Positions 1 through 7,454 of a stretch of 64,000 bases of DNA are shown here, piece by piece. The stretch is from PHAA01 sp964457945. GTDB taxonomy: Bacteria; Bacillota; Syntrophomonadia; Syntrophomonadales; Syntrophomonadaceae. The notes under the pieces are model-generated. The model saw nothing but the letters and a program-made list of their open reading frames with translations, did no database searches and was not told the origin of the DNA. Positions within the stretch are counted from its first letter, which is position 1, and each line of letters starts with the position of its first letter. The translations under genes and the position numbers were made by a program. Location of the stretch: assembly GCA_964457945.1 (NCBI GenBank), contig CAYWFX010000003.1:167871-231870 (forward strand), read 5' to 3'.

Positions 1-227
1 TTGTGCCGGGGGAATTTTCGCATCACTACGTTTCTAGCCTCATAAAACTCCTTGACTTCCGGCAGGATGGAATCCATATCACCTATTATACTATCGGGCA
101 CTAAGCCCAGCCTATATGCATAGTTTGCTCCTCCGTCGGCACATAATACGGTATCGTTGTCCTGGAATAAATTTTGGTAGGCTTGTATCTCACCGTATTC
201 TCCATTGGCTAAAATGATACACCGCAT
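1..227 (-). CDS. thiN: Thiamine pyrophosphokinase, N-terminal part (cut by window edge)
   Basis: Reading leftward from ATG at 225-227, about 75 codons are open to the window edge. The protein begins MRCIILANGEYGE and continues ADGGANYAYRLGL, then PDSIIGDMDSI. This is the N-terminal pattern of thiamine pyrophosphokinase, which transfers pyrophosphate from ATP to thiamine; the GDxDS segment belongs to the active site. An AGGAG ribosome binding site lies about nine bases upstream of the ATG. The C-terminal half lies outside the window, so I cannot tell whether the gene is intact. It is divergent from the ferredoxin gene. Confidence 0.85.
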   Translation of the reverse strand, partial: MRCIILANGEYGEIQAYQNLFQDNDTVLCADGGANYAYRLGLVPDSIIGDMDSILPEVKEFYEARNVVMRKFPRH

Positions 228-333
228 TGAATTAATCTCCTATCAGATAAAACTCATTCCTGTATAATAACATAAACCAGCCCGGGTGCATCTTTCAATC
301 CCTATTTTTCACAGACAATTTTCAACTAGTAAA

Positions 334-362
334 TTGACAAAAAAAAAGGGGTTAACTATAAT
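334..362 (+). promoter_or_regulatory. Perfect consensus sigma-A promoter for the ferredoxin gene
   Basis: TTGACA at 334-339, a 17-base spacer that includes a run of A residues, and TATAAT at 357-362. Both hexamers match the housekeeping consensus exactly. The ferredoxin ATG is only 33 bases beyond the -10 box, so the leader is short and carries just the AAAGGAGG ribosome binding site. This implies strong constitutive expression. Confidence 0.85.
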
Positions 363-394
363 GCTATTAATTGATTTCAAAGGAGGCGAATAAA

Positions 395-571
395 ATGGCC
401 TATATAATTACAGACGAGTGTATTTCCTGTGGACTTTGCCCGGATGAATGCCCAGTTGAGGCAATCACTGAAGGCGATGACAAATATGTAATCAACCCGG
501 AATTATGTACCGATTGCGGCTCCTGTGCCGATGTATGTCCGGTAGAAGCTCCCGTGCCGGTTGAGGAATAA
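395..571 (+). CDS. 2[4Fe-4S] clostridial-type ferredoxin
   Basis: A 58-residue low-potential electron carrier. It has two cluster-binding motifs, CISCGLCPDECP near the N-terminus and CTDCGSCADVCP near the C-terminus, each CxxCxxCxxxCP as in clostridial ferredoxins. I chose the ATG at 395 because an AAAGGAGG site sits eight bases upstream; a longer in-frame reading from TTG at 371 would bury that site. The protein is acidic and has the usual family length. The gene stands alone behind a perfect sigma-A promoter and ahead of a hairpin terminator. It probably supplies electrons to several ferredoxin-dependent enzymes; specific partners cannot be read from the context. Confidence 0.93.
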   Translation: MAYIITDECISCGLCPDECPVEAITEGDDKYVINPELCTDCGSCADVCPVEAPVPVEE

Positions 572-598
572 TTTGCCTATATAAGTCATATCTCTTTA

Positions 599-630
599 GA
601 AAGGCTCCCTTGAGGGGGCTTTTTTGTTTT
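599..630 (+). terminator. Rho-independent terminator after ferredoxin
   Basis: AAGGCTCCC and GGGGGCTTT flank a TTGA loop and run into a T-rich stretch (TTTTTTGTTTTT). It starts about 28 bases after the ferredoxin stop codon. The next ten bases, reading TTGATAGCCCC, match one end of the palindromic repeat family described elsewhere in this window. Confidence 0.75.
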
Positions 631-640
631 TGATAGCCCC

Positions 641-1099
641 TTATATTAAACCAGGATAGTTGTTCTGCCGCAGAGCCTCAAAAAGAATGATCGCTGCCGA
701 GTTGGCCAGGTTTAAAGAACGTCCCAAATTCACCATGGGAATACGAATCTGGGTATCCGGGTAGGCTTTTAATATTTCCGAAGACAGTCCTCTGGTCTCC
801 CGCCCAAATACAAACAGGTCGTCCTGCTTATAGCAATGCTCATGATAACCCCGGGCAGCGTGAGTAGTAGCCAAATAGAAACTATTCTCTTTATACTCCT
901 GAGCCAAATCCTCAAAGCGCTCCCAAATTCTTACTTCCACCTTATCCCAGTAATCCAGGCCCGCTCTTTTCAGATAGCGATCCTCTACCGAAAATCCCAA
1001 GGGCTTGACCAGGTGCAAGGTGCTTCCTGTTAATGCGCAGGTACGAGCTATATTACCTGTGTTCTGTGGTATTTCCGGCTCCACCAGGACAATGTGCAT
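641..1099 (-). CDS. trmL: tRNA (cytidine(34)-2'-O)-methyltransferase
   Basis: A 152-residue SPOUT-class methyltransferase of the TrmL/CspR family, which 2'-O-methylates the wobble base of leucine tRNAs using S-adenosylmethionine. Visible family motifs are the N-terminal EPEIPQNTGNIARTC, the central FGRETRGL and the C-terminal IPM...RSLNLANSAAI segment, which forms the trefoil-knot cofactor site. The length is normal for this minimal single-domain family. The start has GAGGTC six bases upstream. The stop codon TAA is fused to the sequence GGGGCTATCAA, an end of the palindromic repeat family. A degenerate half of the same element lies just upstream of the gene at about 1120-1190. Confidence 0.93.
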   Translation of the reverse strand: MHIVLVEPEIPQNTGNIARTCALTGSTLHLVKPLGFSVEDRYLKRAGLDYWDKVEVRIWERFEDLAQEYKENSFYLATTHAARGYHEHCYKQDDLFVFGRETRGLSSEILKAYPDTQIRIPMVNLGRSLNLANSAAIILFEALRQNNYPGLI

Positions 1100-1119
1100 A
1101 CGTTTGACCTCGTTTCTTC

Positions 1120-1190
1120 AAGGAACTGTCAAGCAATAAACTAGTCATTTACTCCGGTCCTATTGACATTATACTTCGTTCCTTCTTAGC
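1120..1190. repeat. Degenerate half-copy of the palindromic intergenic element (copy 1)
   Basis: Contains AGGAACTGTCAAGCAATAAA, then ACTAGTCATTTACTCCGGTC, then ATACTTCGTT. This is one arm of the element seen complete at 9877-10038 and 10390-10550. The other arm is absent here. A matching terminal sequence (TTGATAGCCCC) occurs on the far side of trmL at 630-640, so remnants of the family bracket that gene. Confidence 0.7.
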
Positions 1191-1281
1191 TGAAATTATA
1201 CCTGAGTTTGCCAGTTATAACAATTTGCTCATTAACAAAGACTAAATGCAAACTTGATAATATAAAAAAGGAGAGATTTAA

Positions 1282-2286
1282 TTGAGAAAAATCCCATTAA
1301 GAAAACCTGTGCTGTTACTTCTGTTCACCCTTATCCTATCCCTGGTATGCGTGGCAGGTTGTCAGAAGGCTGCTAAAAAGCCACCCATACTGCCCCAGAA
1401 AAATGTGCCTCAGCAAAATGCGCCCCAGGCTCCACTGGCTCCCGAGGTAACTAAATACAGCCAGGAGCCTACCATTTCGCTATATCGCAGCGCCACTGGT
1501 CAAAAGGAGCAGCTGAAATTAGAAGATTACCTCAAAGGGGTAGTTGCCGCTGAAATCGGGCCGAATTTCCCCCTGGAAGCTTTAAAGGCCCAGGCTATTG
1601 CTGCCCGAACCATGTCCCTGGCCTTAATTAATTATGAACATGGCGCTGCCAAACACGGTACTGATGCCAGCGATGACCATACCGAGTTTCAAGCCTACAA
1701 TAACAAGCAGATTCCTGATGTCATCGCTAAAGCGGTAGATGAAACCAGAGGACAGATTCTGACCTATAACGGTAAATTCGTTTACGCTGAGTTTCACTCT
1801 GCATCCCCGGCGATGACCGCCAGTATAGAGGAAGGTTTTCCCAAGCTAAAAGATAAAGCTTCTGCCTATATAGTGCCCGTTTCCACTGATGGTCTGAAAA
1901 ATGCCCCTGAAAAGTACCGTGACTGGACAGTAAAGGTTCCTAAGTCAACCATAAAAAATATAATGGGTTCAAAGGCAGGTTCACTGGATGATATTAAAGT
2001 TGGACAAAAGGGGCCTTCAGGCCGAGCTCTAACCGTAACCGCCGGTTCTGCTTCTATTGCCGGAGTGGATCTGCGTGAGAAAGTGGGTTTTGATAAGCTG
2101 TTCTCCACCTATTTTACCAGTATAGGTGTTGAAGGCAATGACGTGGTATTCAAAGGTAAGGGCTGGGGACATGGCTGTGGTATGGAGCAGTGGGGTGCAT
2201 TTACAATGGCCCAGGAAGGTAAAATGGCTAAAGAGATAGTAGAACATTATTACCCCGGAACCATGTGGACCCAGCTGTATAAGTAA
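1282..2286 (+). CDS. SpoIID/LytB-domain lipoprotein
   Basis: A 334-residue protein with an N-terminal lipoprotein signal: basic start, hydrophobic residues 9-25, lipobox VAGC with Cys27. A Pro/Gln-rich linker follows, then a SpoIID domain. The motif GVVAAEIGPNFPLEALKAQA carries the family's catalytic Glu region, and the C-terminus has GKGWGHGCGMEQWGA and a final YYPGT. SpoIID proteins are lytic transglycosylases that remodel peptidoglycan; in sporulation they act during engulfment. The start is TTG, with AAAGGAGAG seven bases upstream. The lipobox and linker differ from Bacillus SpoIID, which is a membrane-anchored protein, so this may be a paralogue rather than the engulfment enzyme. A long palindrome follows the stop codon. 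Confidence 0.85.
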   Translation: MRKIPLRKPVLLLLFTLILSLVCVAGCQKAAKKPPILPQKNVPQQNAPQAPLAPEVTKYSQEPTISLYRSATGQKEQLKLEDYLKGVVAAEIGPNFPLEALKAQAIAARTMSLALINYEHGAAKHGTDASDDHTEFQAYNNKQIPDVIAKAVDETRGQILTYNGKFVYAEFHSASPAMTASIEEGFPKLKDKASAYIVPVSTDGLKNAPEKYRDWTVKVPKSTIKNIMGSKAGSLDDIKVGQKGPSGRALTVTAGSASIAGVDLREKVGFDKLFSTYFTSIGVEGNDVVFKGKGWGHGCGMEQWGAFTMAQEGKMAKEIVEHYYPGTMWTQLYK

Positions 2287-2289
2287 CAG

Positions 2290-2369
2290 CACGAAAGTGA
2301 ACAAGGGGACGGTTCTCCTGTTCACCCATTGGGGTGAACAGGAGAACCGTCCCCTTGTTCACTTTCGTG
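2290..2369. repeat. Perfect 38-bp-arm palindrome (REP-like hairpin), inside the end of the EamA gene
   Basis: Left arm 2290-2327 and right arm 2332-2369 are perfect reverse complements around a four-base ATTG loop. The arms include GAACAAGGGGACGGTTCTCC. The palindrome begins three bases after the SpoIID stop codon and also encodes the last 15 residues and the stop codon of the convergent EamA gene. It could act as a bidirectional terminator. The AAGGGGACGGTTCTCC core recurs with one mismatch in nifU at 29075-29093. Confidence 0.92.
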
Positions 2370-3212
2370 GGTGGCGGCAATATAGATGCCGGTCAGGATG
2401 AACAGGCCGCCGATTATCTGATACCAAGCCAGAGCTTCGCCAAATATTATATAAGCAAGGATGCTGGCCCCCACTGATTCACCCAGTATTGAAACCGATA
2501 CTATGGGGGCCTTTACATATTTTAATGCCCAGTTAAGTGAGGCATGTCCAACTATGCCTGGCCCTAGAGCCTGTAATAGAAACAACCACCAATCCAAACG
2601 CGGATACCCGGTAAAGCTGAGTCCTGCCATCTGACAGCCCACCAACAGTACTATTGCAGCAGCACCTGCCGCCAGGTATGTATAAGTCCAGACACCCACT
2701 CGCGCCCGGACAGTTCTTCCTATTAAGAAATAGAACGCTACAAAAAGCCCGCTTAAAAGTGCCAGCATATCCCCCATAAATTTTCCCGATTGTAGATCTC
2801 CCTGAACAATTAGCAGACTTCCAAGTAGGGCAGTTAGAATACCACCCGTAACCCAGCGGTTTACTTTTTCCTTCAATAAAAGAGCTGAAAAAACCAGCAC
2901 AAATATGACCTGCAAGTTAGTAAAGAGCACCGAACTTGATATGCTGGTATAACTCAGAGAGCTGATCCAGAAGCCCAGATGCAGGGCCAAGAATACTCCT
3001 GAGATGATAATATAGAAAAAATCCCGGCCTGAAAGTTGCTTGAGACCGGTATGCCCCCTACTGCCTAGGGAAGCAGCTACAGCGGAGGTGAAAACCACCC
3101 GGTAAAAAGCTATTATAAGGGCCGGAGCCGTACAGTATCTTATAATAATTGAAGAAGTTGACATGCAAAGAACGGAAAAGAAAATAGCCAGGTAAATGGG
3201 GGCACGACTCAT
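2322..3212 (-). CDS. EamA-family drug/metabolite transporter
   Basis: A 296-residue integral membrane protein with about ten hydrophobic segments arranged as two EamA repeats, the usual plan of the drug/metabolite transporter superfamily. The substrate cannot be inferred from sequence. The ATG overlaps the livG stop codon (ATGA), so the gene is the last of the livK-H-M-G transcript and sits where livF would be expected. The last 15 residues (HESEQGDGSPVHPNG) and the stop codon are encoded by a perfect palindrome; the native C-terminus was probably replaced when that element inserted. Confidence 0.85.
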   Translation of the reverse strand: MSRAPIYLAIFFSVLCMSTSSIIIRYCTAPALIIAFYRVVFTSAVAASLGSRGHTGLKQLSGRDFFYIIISGVFLALHLGFWISSLSYTSISSSVLFTNLQVIFVLVFSALLLKEKVNRWVTGGILTALLGSLLIVQGDLQSGKFMGDMLALLSGLFVAFYFLIGRTVRARVGVWTYTYLAAGAAAIVLLVGCQMAGLSFTGYPRLDWWLFLLQALGPGIVGHASLNWALKYVKAPIVSVSILGESVGASILAYIIFGEALAWYQIIGGLFILTGIYIAATHESEQGDGSPVHPNG

Positions 3213-3973
3213 GCCCCAACCCCTAGGTAAGACTGGATCACCCGGGCGTCGTTCTTAACCTCAGTGGGAGTTCCGTCGGCAATCTTGCGGCCATAGTCCA
3301 AGACTGCAATACGCTCACATATATTCATTACCAGGTTCATATCATGCTCCACCAGTATAATGGTGATATGCATCTCATCGCGGATCTGGCGGATGAGCTT
3401 CATCAATTCCTCTTTTTCTAAGGAATTCATACCGGCGCCCGGCTCATCCAGAAGTAACAGAGATGGTTCCAAAGCCAGAGCCCGGGCTATCTCCAGGCGG
3501 CGTTGTTCCCCATAAGCCAGATTATTTGCATATTCATAACGTTTCTCATGAAGTCCTACCAGTTCCAGCAATTCCTGCGACCCTGTCAGGATCAATCCTT
3601 CCTCTTTGCGGCTGGACGGTAAACCCAGCATACCACTCCAAAAACCGCTCTTGGTAACTCCATGGCAGCCCACCCGGACATTGTCCAGAACTGACAGCTT
3701 ATCGAAGAGCCGAATGTTTTGAAATGTTCTGCCGATGCCCAGACGAGCAATATCATGAGGGGCTGTTCGGTTGATTTTCTGCCCTTTAAAGAGAAGATCA
3801 CCCTCAATAGGCACATAAATACCGGTAATTATATTAAATAGGGTAGTTTTACCTGCACCGTTGGGACCAATGATGCCAAAAATCTCTTTCTCTTCTATCC
3901 TCAAGCTCACACTCTCCAGGGCTCTTAGACCACCAAACTCCTGGCTTATCTTTTCCATCTCCAGAATAATCAT
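3209..3973 (-). CDS. livG: Branched-chain amino-acid-type ABC transporter ATPase
   Basis: A 254-residue ABC ATPase of the LivG/BraG group. It has Walker A GPNGAGKTTLFN, the signature region YGEQRRLEIARAL and Walker B LLLLDEPGAGM, and it keeps the long insert typical of LivG. I chose the ATG at 3973, with GAGGTG six bases upstream and an ATGA overlap with livM, over a longer reading. These transporters normally pair LivG with a second ATPase, LivF. No livF lies in this operon, so LivG either forms a homodimer or borrows a LivF encoded elsewhere. Confidence 0.92.
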   Translation of the reverse strand: MIILEMEKISQEFGGLRALESVSLRIEEKEIFGIIGPNGAGKTTLFNIITGIYVPIEGDLLFKGQKINRTAPHDIARLGIGRTFQNIRLFDKLSVLDNVRVGCHGVTKSGFWSGMLGLPSSRKEEGLILTGSQELLELVGLHEKRYEYANNLAYGEQRRLEIARALALEPSLLLLDEPGAGMNSLEKEELMKLIRQIRDEMHITIILVEHDMNLVMNICERIAVLDYGRKIADGTPTEVKNDARVIQSYLGVGA

Positions 3974-4854
3974 ATTTTCACCTCTTTTTTGCCCCACCGC
4001 TTTTTCAGGTCGTAAACCCGCACATCACCCAGTAGGCCGTTGGGGCGGAATATCATTAGTATCACCAGCAGGGCTCCGTAAAACAGCAGACGGTATTCAG
4101 CTACGATCCGCAGCATTTCAGGAGCCAAAGTAAGTATCACCGCACCCAGAATCGTACCCGGAATACTACCCATTCCTCCCAAAACCACCATGTTCAATAT
4201 TTCAATGGATTTCATAAAACCGAAGTCCTGAGGATTTATGTAGTACATGTAATGAGCGTAAAGCCCTCCTCCTAATCCACCCAGGAAGGAACCTACGGTA
4301 AATGCCAGAACTTTCATACGGGTGGTGTTAATTCCACATGATTCCGCAGCTATTTCGTTTTCTCGAATAGCATACAGGGATCTGCCTACCCGCGAAGATA
4401 ATAGCTTGGTGTTTAATACAATTAGTACGATGACGATCAGCCAGACGATAGTAAAAGTTGTATGTTGGGGTATGCCAGATAGACCCACCGCCTTGCCACC
4501 CATGTTGAAGTTCAGGAAGAAGACCCGGATGATTTCCGCAAACCCTATGGTGACCATCGCTAAATAGTCGCCGTCCAATCGCAGAGTGGGAATACCTATA
4601 AGAAACCCAAACGAAGCGGCCACCAATGCTCCTGCTAATACAGCTGCAAAGAAAGGGGCGTTAAAATGCAACGACATAATGGCGGCGGTATAGGCTCCCA
4701 GGCTCATAAAACCGGCATGTCCCATCGATAACTGCCCGGTCACCCCGGTAATGAGGTTAAGTCCCAAAGCCAGGATAATGTTTATGCCAATAAAGATCAT
4801 AATGCGCAAATAATAGGCATCCACATATTGCGCCAGGAATGCTTCCAATTTCAT
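3970..4854 (-). CDS. livM: Branched-chain amino-acid-type ABC permease
   Basis: A 294-residue membrane permease of the LivM family with about eight to ten hydrophobic segments. The conserved stretches GLNLITGVTGQLSMGHAGF and GGLGGGLYAHY, and the permease loop around NMVVLGGMGSIPGTILGAV, are typical of LivM. It starts four bases after livH ends and overlaps livG by four bases, so the genes are translationally coupled. With LivH it forms the transmembrane channel for an amino acid or small amide captured by the neighbouring binding lipoprotein. Confidence 0.93.
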   Translation of the reverse strand: MKLEAFLAQYVDAYYLRIMIFIGINIILALGLNLITGVTGQLSMGHAGFMSLGAYTAAIMSLHFNAPFFAAVLAGALVAASFGFLIGIPTLRLDGDYLAMVTIGFAEIIRVFFLNFNMGGKAVGLSGIPQHTTFTIVWLIVIVLIVLNTKLLSSRVGRSLYAIRENEIAAESCGINTTRMKVLAFTVGSFLGGLGGGLYAHYMYYINPQDFGFMKSIEILNMVVLGGMGSIPGTILGAVILTLAPEMLRIVAEYRLLFYGALLVILMIFRPNGLLGDVRVYDLKKRWGKKEVKI

Positions 4855-4858
4855 TCAC

Positions 4859-5731
4859 CTACACTTTTTTCGATATCTTCTTCCCCATTAATCCTTGGGG
4901 ACGGATGAAAAGCACCAGGATAAGTATAGCAAAGGCAATTGCATCTTTATAGGAAGAAGATAGGTAAGCTACACCCATTATCTCCATAACCCCCAGAGTC
5001 AATCCTCCTATCATTGCCCCCGGCACGGAACCTATCCCCCCTAAGACGGCGGCGGAAAAAGCCTTCATTCCTGCCATCATGCCCATGTAAGGCCACACCG
5101 CATTATAGTATATACCTACCATCACGCCGCCAGCAGCAGCCAGAGCCGAACCAATAGCAAAGGTAGCTGATATAACCCGATTAACATTAATGCCCATTAG
5201 CGACGAAGCCTCCAGATCCTGAGAACAAGCCCGCATGGCTTTACCAATGCGGGTTTTTTGGATCAAGAGCTGCAAACCCACCATTAGAAATGCTGAGACC
5301 AGGAGGATAATAACCTGCAATGAAGATATTTGAATAGAACCCAGATTGAAGGAACTATTGCCCATTATCTCAGGGTAACGGGTGGTATTGGTGCCGCGAT
5401 ACAAAGCCATAAGGGTGGAAAGAAAAATGGACACGCCTATAGCGCTTATCAATGCAGACAGACGCGAGGATTTGCCCCGCAAAGGCCGATAGGCAATCCT
5501 TTCCACTAACATACCTAAAAGCATGCAGAAAATCATAGCCCCCAGCAAAGCTACAAAGATATTCATTCCTGCCATCACCAGATAAAGCCCTACGAAGGCT
5601 CCGAACATATAGATTTCCCCATGGGCGAAATTAATCAGCTGCACGATACCGTAGACCATGGTGTACCCCAGAGCTATCAACGCATAGCTGCTGCCTAGCG
5701 TAAGGCCATTAATTAATTGTTCCCAAAACAT
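4859..5731 (-). CDS. livH: Branched-chain amino-acid-type ABC permease
   Basis: A 290-residue permease of the LivH family. It shows the N-terminal LGSSYALIALGYTMVYGI, the INFAHGEIYMFGAF motif and the C-terminal AAVLGGIGSVPGAMIGG loop. It follows livK after a 228-base gap that contains a large inverted repeat and a GC-rich hairpin. Separate control of the binding protein and the membrane parts is therefore possible; binding proteins are usually needed in excess. Confidence 0.93.
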   Translation of the reverse strand: MFWEQLINGLTLGSSYALIALGYTMVYGIVQLINFAHGEIYMFGAFVGLYLVMAGMNIFVALLGAMIFCMLLGMLVERIAYRPLRGKSSRLSALISAIGVSIFLSTLMALYRGTNTTRYPEIMGNSSFNLGSIQISSLQVIILLVSAFLMVGLQLLIQKTRIGKAMRACSQDLEASSLMGINVNRVISATFAIGSALAAAGGVMVGIYYNAVWPYMGMMAGMKAFSAAVLGGIGSVPGAMIGGLTLGVMEIMGVAYLSSSYKDAIAFAILILVLFIRPQGLMGKKISKKV

Positions 5732-5756
5732 AAGCTGCCTCCCTGTTACGAATAGA

Positions 5757-5897
5757 GTATATACAGTTTAACACAGACCACCTTATTTCTCTTGCTAAGG
5801 GATTATGAAATAATGAGGAATTATAATCCCTAAGTCCAGATTTTCTTACCGGGAAAAATAACACCTTATTATTTCGTGATCCCTCAACTGTATATAT
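5757..5897. repeat. 141-bp imperfect inverted-repeat element between livK and livH
   Basis: Outer arms GTATATACAGTT (5757-5768) and AACTGTATATAT (5886-5897) pair at 11 positions. An inner pair, 21 bases at 5798-5818 and 5864-5884, matches at 18 of 21 positions. A competing small hairpin, AGGGATTAT with ATTATAATCCCT, lies inside. The layout looks like a small non-autonomous element with terminal inverted repeats, different from the family near trmL and rnhA. Confidence 0.6.
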
Positions 5898-5906
5898 CCT
5901 GACAAT

Positions 5907-5930
5907 GGCCCGCCCTTTGAAGGACGGGCC
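5907..5930 (-). promoter_or_regulatory. GC-rich hairpin after livK (attenuator or mRNA 3' stabiliser)
   Basis: On the minus strand GGCCCGTCC, a six-base loop and GGGCGGGCC form a nine-pair stem 30 bases after the livK stop codon. No T-run follows, so it is not a classic terminator. It resembles stabilising hairpins found between binding-protein and permease genes. Confidence 0.55.
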
Positions 5931-5959
5931 ACCGCAGGTGTGTTTATTCAAATCTCATG

Positions 5960-7150
5960 CTACTTCGCAATTACCGGAATCTTTTCCAACAGGGCTGGGA
6001 ATTTATCACCTTTTACGGTCATAAGACAAACCGGGCTTTTAATGGGCTCACGATTTGACCCCATGGAAGTTAACCCAGAAACACCTGGGTAGTCTTTGAG
6101 CTTGGCAATTTCTGTCTTAAACACGCTGGGATCAGTACTTTTGGTTGTTTCCATCGCTTTGGCCAGAATCATTACTGCATCATAATACTGAGCAGAGAAC
6201 ATATCCGGTTCTTCTTTGTATATGCCACGGTAGGCTTCTAAAAATTTAGCAGTTTCTGGACTGGGTTGGTCAGTAGAGAAGCCAGCATAGAAAATAACCT
6301 TTTCCTGTACCGCTGCTCCGCCCAGTTTCACCAAATCCTGCCCATAGAGTCCGTCTCCACCTACTAGGACAATATCCAGATTTTTCTTTTTAGCTTCATT
6401 CATAATCAGAGCTGCTTCTGTATAGTATCCCGTGAAGACCAGGGCATCAGCTTTAGCATTTTTGAGCTTGGTCACCTGAGCGGTGAAGTCGGTCTCACTA
6501 TCGTTGATGCTGTCTTCCAGAACGATCTTCCCACCTTTATCAGCAATGGCATTTTTGAATATGGGAGTAAGGCCGGTGCTATAAGCGTTGTTCATAGATG
6601 TAATGACTGCAAGGTTTTTCCAACCCTTTTTATTTATCATCCAATCAACTACCGCCGGGGCCGCCACCGCATCTAAAAGGGTATTCCTGAAAACATAATC
6701 GCCAATCTCAACCACACCAGAACTGGTAGCTCCAGCGGATAAGATGACTATCTTGTTCTTCTGAGCAATGTCTGCTGCTACCTTGGTTAGCCCGGTACAA
6801 GGGTCGCCCACCAGAGCTACCACCTTGTCTTTAGTTATATATTTGGTGGTAATGTTTGCGATTTCGCTGTTATCTCCCTTGTTATCTTCATAAATTCCTT
6901 CGACTTTTTTGCCTAGGATTCCGCCTTTGGCATTCAATTCGTCAATAGCCATCTTCATTCCCTTTTGGCCCGGGATGCCGTAATTAGCTACTGAACCCGT
7001 CAGAGCTCCTAAGAATCCTAATTTAATGGTATCGCCTGTTTTGGCAGCTTGGTCCGGAGCAGCAGCCTTACTGCCACAACCTGCCAACAATGAGAACAAC
7101 ATTAATACACACAGAACCAATGCTACTTTTTTCTTACCCTTCAACTTCAA
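5960..7150 (-). CDS. livK: ABC transporter substrate-binding lipoprotein, Leu/Ile/Val type
   Basis: A 396-residue periplasmic-binding-fold protein of type I. Its signal peptide ends in lipobox LLAGC with lipid-modified Cys25. The mature part shows IKLGFLGALTGSVANYGIPG near the start and a later LYGQDLVKLGG region, as in LivK/BraC receptors. I placed the start at TTG 7150, preceded by AAGGAGGGG at seven bases; a longer open frame exists but lacks such a site. It is the first gene of livK-H-M-G. The ligand could be a branched-chain amino acid, urea or a short amide. Confidence 0.9.
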   Translation of the reverse strand: MKLKGKKKVALVLCVLMLFSLLAGCGSKAAAPDQAAKTGDTIKLGFLGALTGSVANYGIPGQKGMKMAIDELNAKGGILGKKVEGIYEDNKGDNSEIANITTKYITKDKVVALVGDPCTGLTKVAADIAQKNKIVILSAGATSSGVVEIGDYVFRNTLLDAVAAPAVVDWMINKKGWKNLAVITSMNNAYSTGLTPIFKNAIADKGGKIVLEDSINDSETDFTAQVTKLKNAKADALVFTGYYTEAALIMNEAKKKNLDIVLVGGDGLYGQDLVKLGGAAVQEKVIFYAGFSTDQPSPETAKFLEAYRGIYKEEPDMFSAQYYDAVMILAKAMETTKSTDPSVFKTEIAKLKDYPGVSGLTSMGSNREPIKSPVCLMTVKGDKFPALLEKIPVIAK

Positions 7151-7258
7151 TCCATTTCCCCTCCTTAAATTATCTACCAATTAGAATAACCCCTCCTCTA
7201 ACAAAAAAGTATAACAATTCATGTATTCCCTCTAATCATCAATAATCCTGCTACAAAA

Positions 7259-7285
7259 TAAAAAAACTGTCCTGACCGGACAGCT
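7259..7285 (-). terminator. Terminator of the ykgJ-like/small ORF unit
   Basis: On the minus strand CTGTCC, loop GGTCA, GGACAG, then a run of seven T residues. It lies a few bases beyond the stop codon of the 48-residue gene and upstream of livK, so it separates the two transcription units. Confidence 0.8.
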
Positions 7286-7291
7286 AATAAT

Positions 7292-7438
7292 TTAATCTCT
7301 TTCCTGATACTCATCCACAGCGTACAAGATATCGAAGTTTTGGTCTTCACTGATGATAGCTAGAAGGCGCGCCCTTTTAGTTTCAAACTTCCTGCTTACC
7401 CGTAAAAGATCCTGGGTTTTAATCCGTATAAGTAGCAT
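7292..7438 (-). CDS. Small unrecognised protein (48 aa)
   Basis: A 48-codon frame starts at ATG 7438 with AAAGGAAG nine bases upstream and stops just before a clear rho-independent terminator. The product begins MLLIRIKTQDLLRVSRKFE and ends in an acidic AVDEYQERD. It has a basic amphipathic first half, an acidic tail, no cysteine and no membrane segment. It follows the YkgJ-type gene by 16 bases on the same strand. I do not recognise the family. The ribosome binding site and terminator placement support a real gene. Confidence 0.55.
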   Translation of the reverse strand: MLLIRIKTQDLLRVSRKFETKRARLLAIISEDQNFDILYAVDEYQERD

Positions 7439-7454
7439 ATTATGATACTTCCTT

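Noticed and set aside
1866..2325. Leftward open frames across spoIID
   Set aside because: They run antisense to a clear SpoIID coding sequence and show no family motifs or ribosome binding sites.
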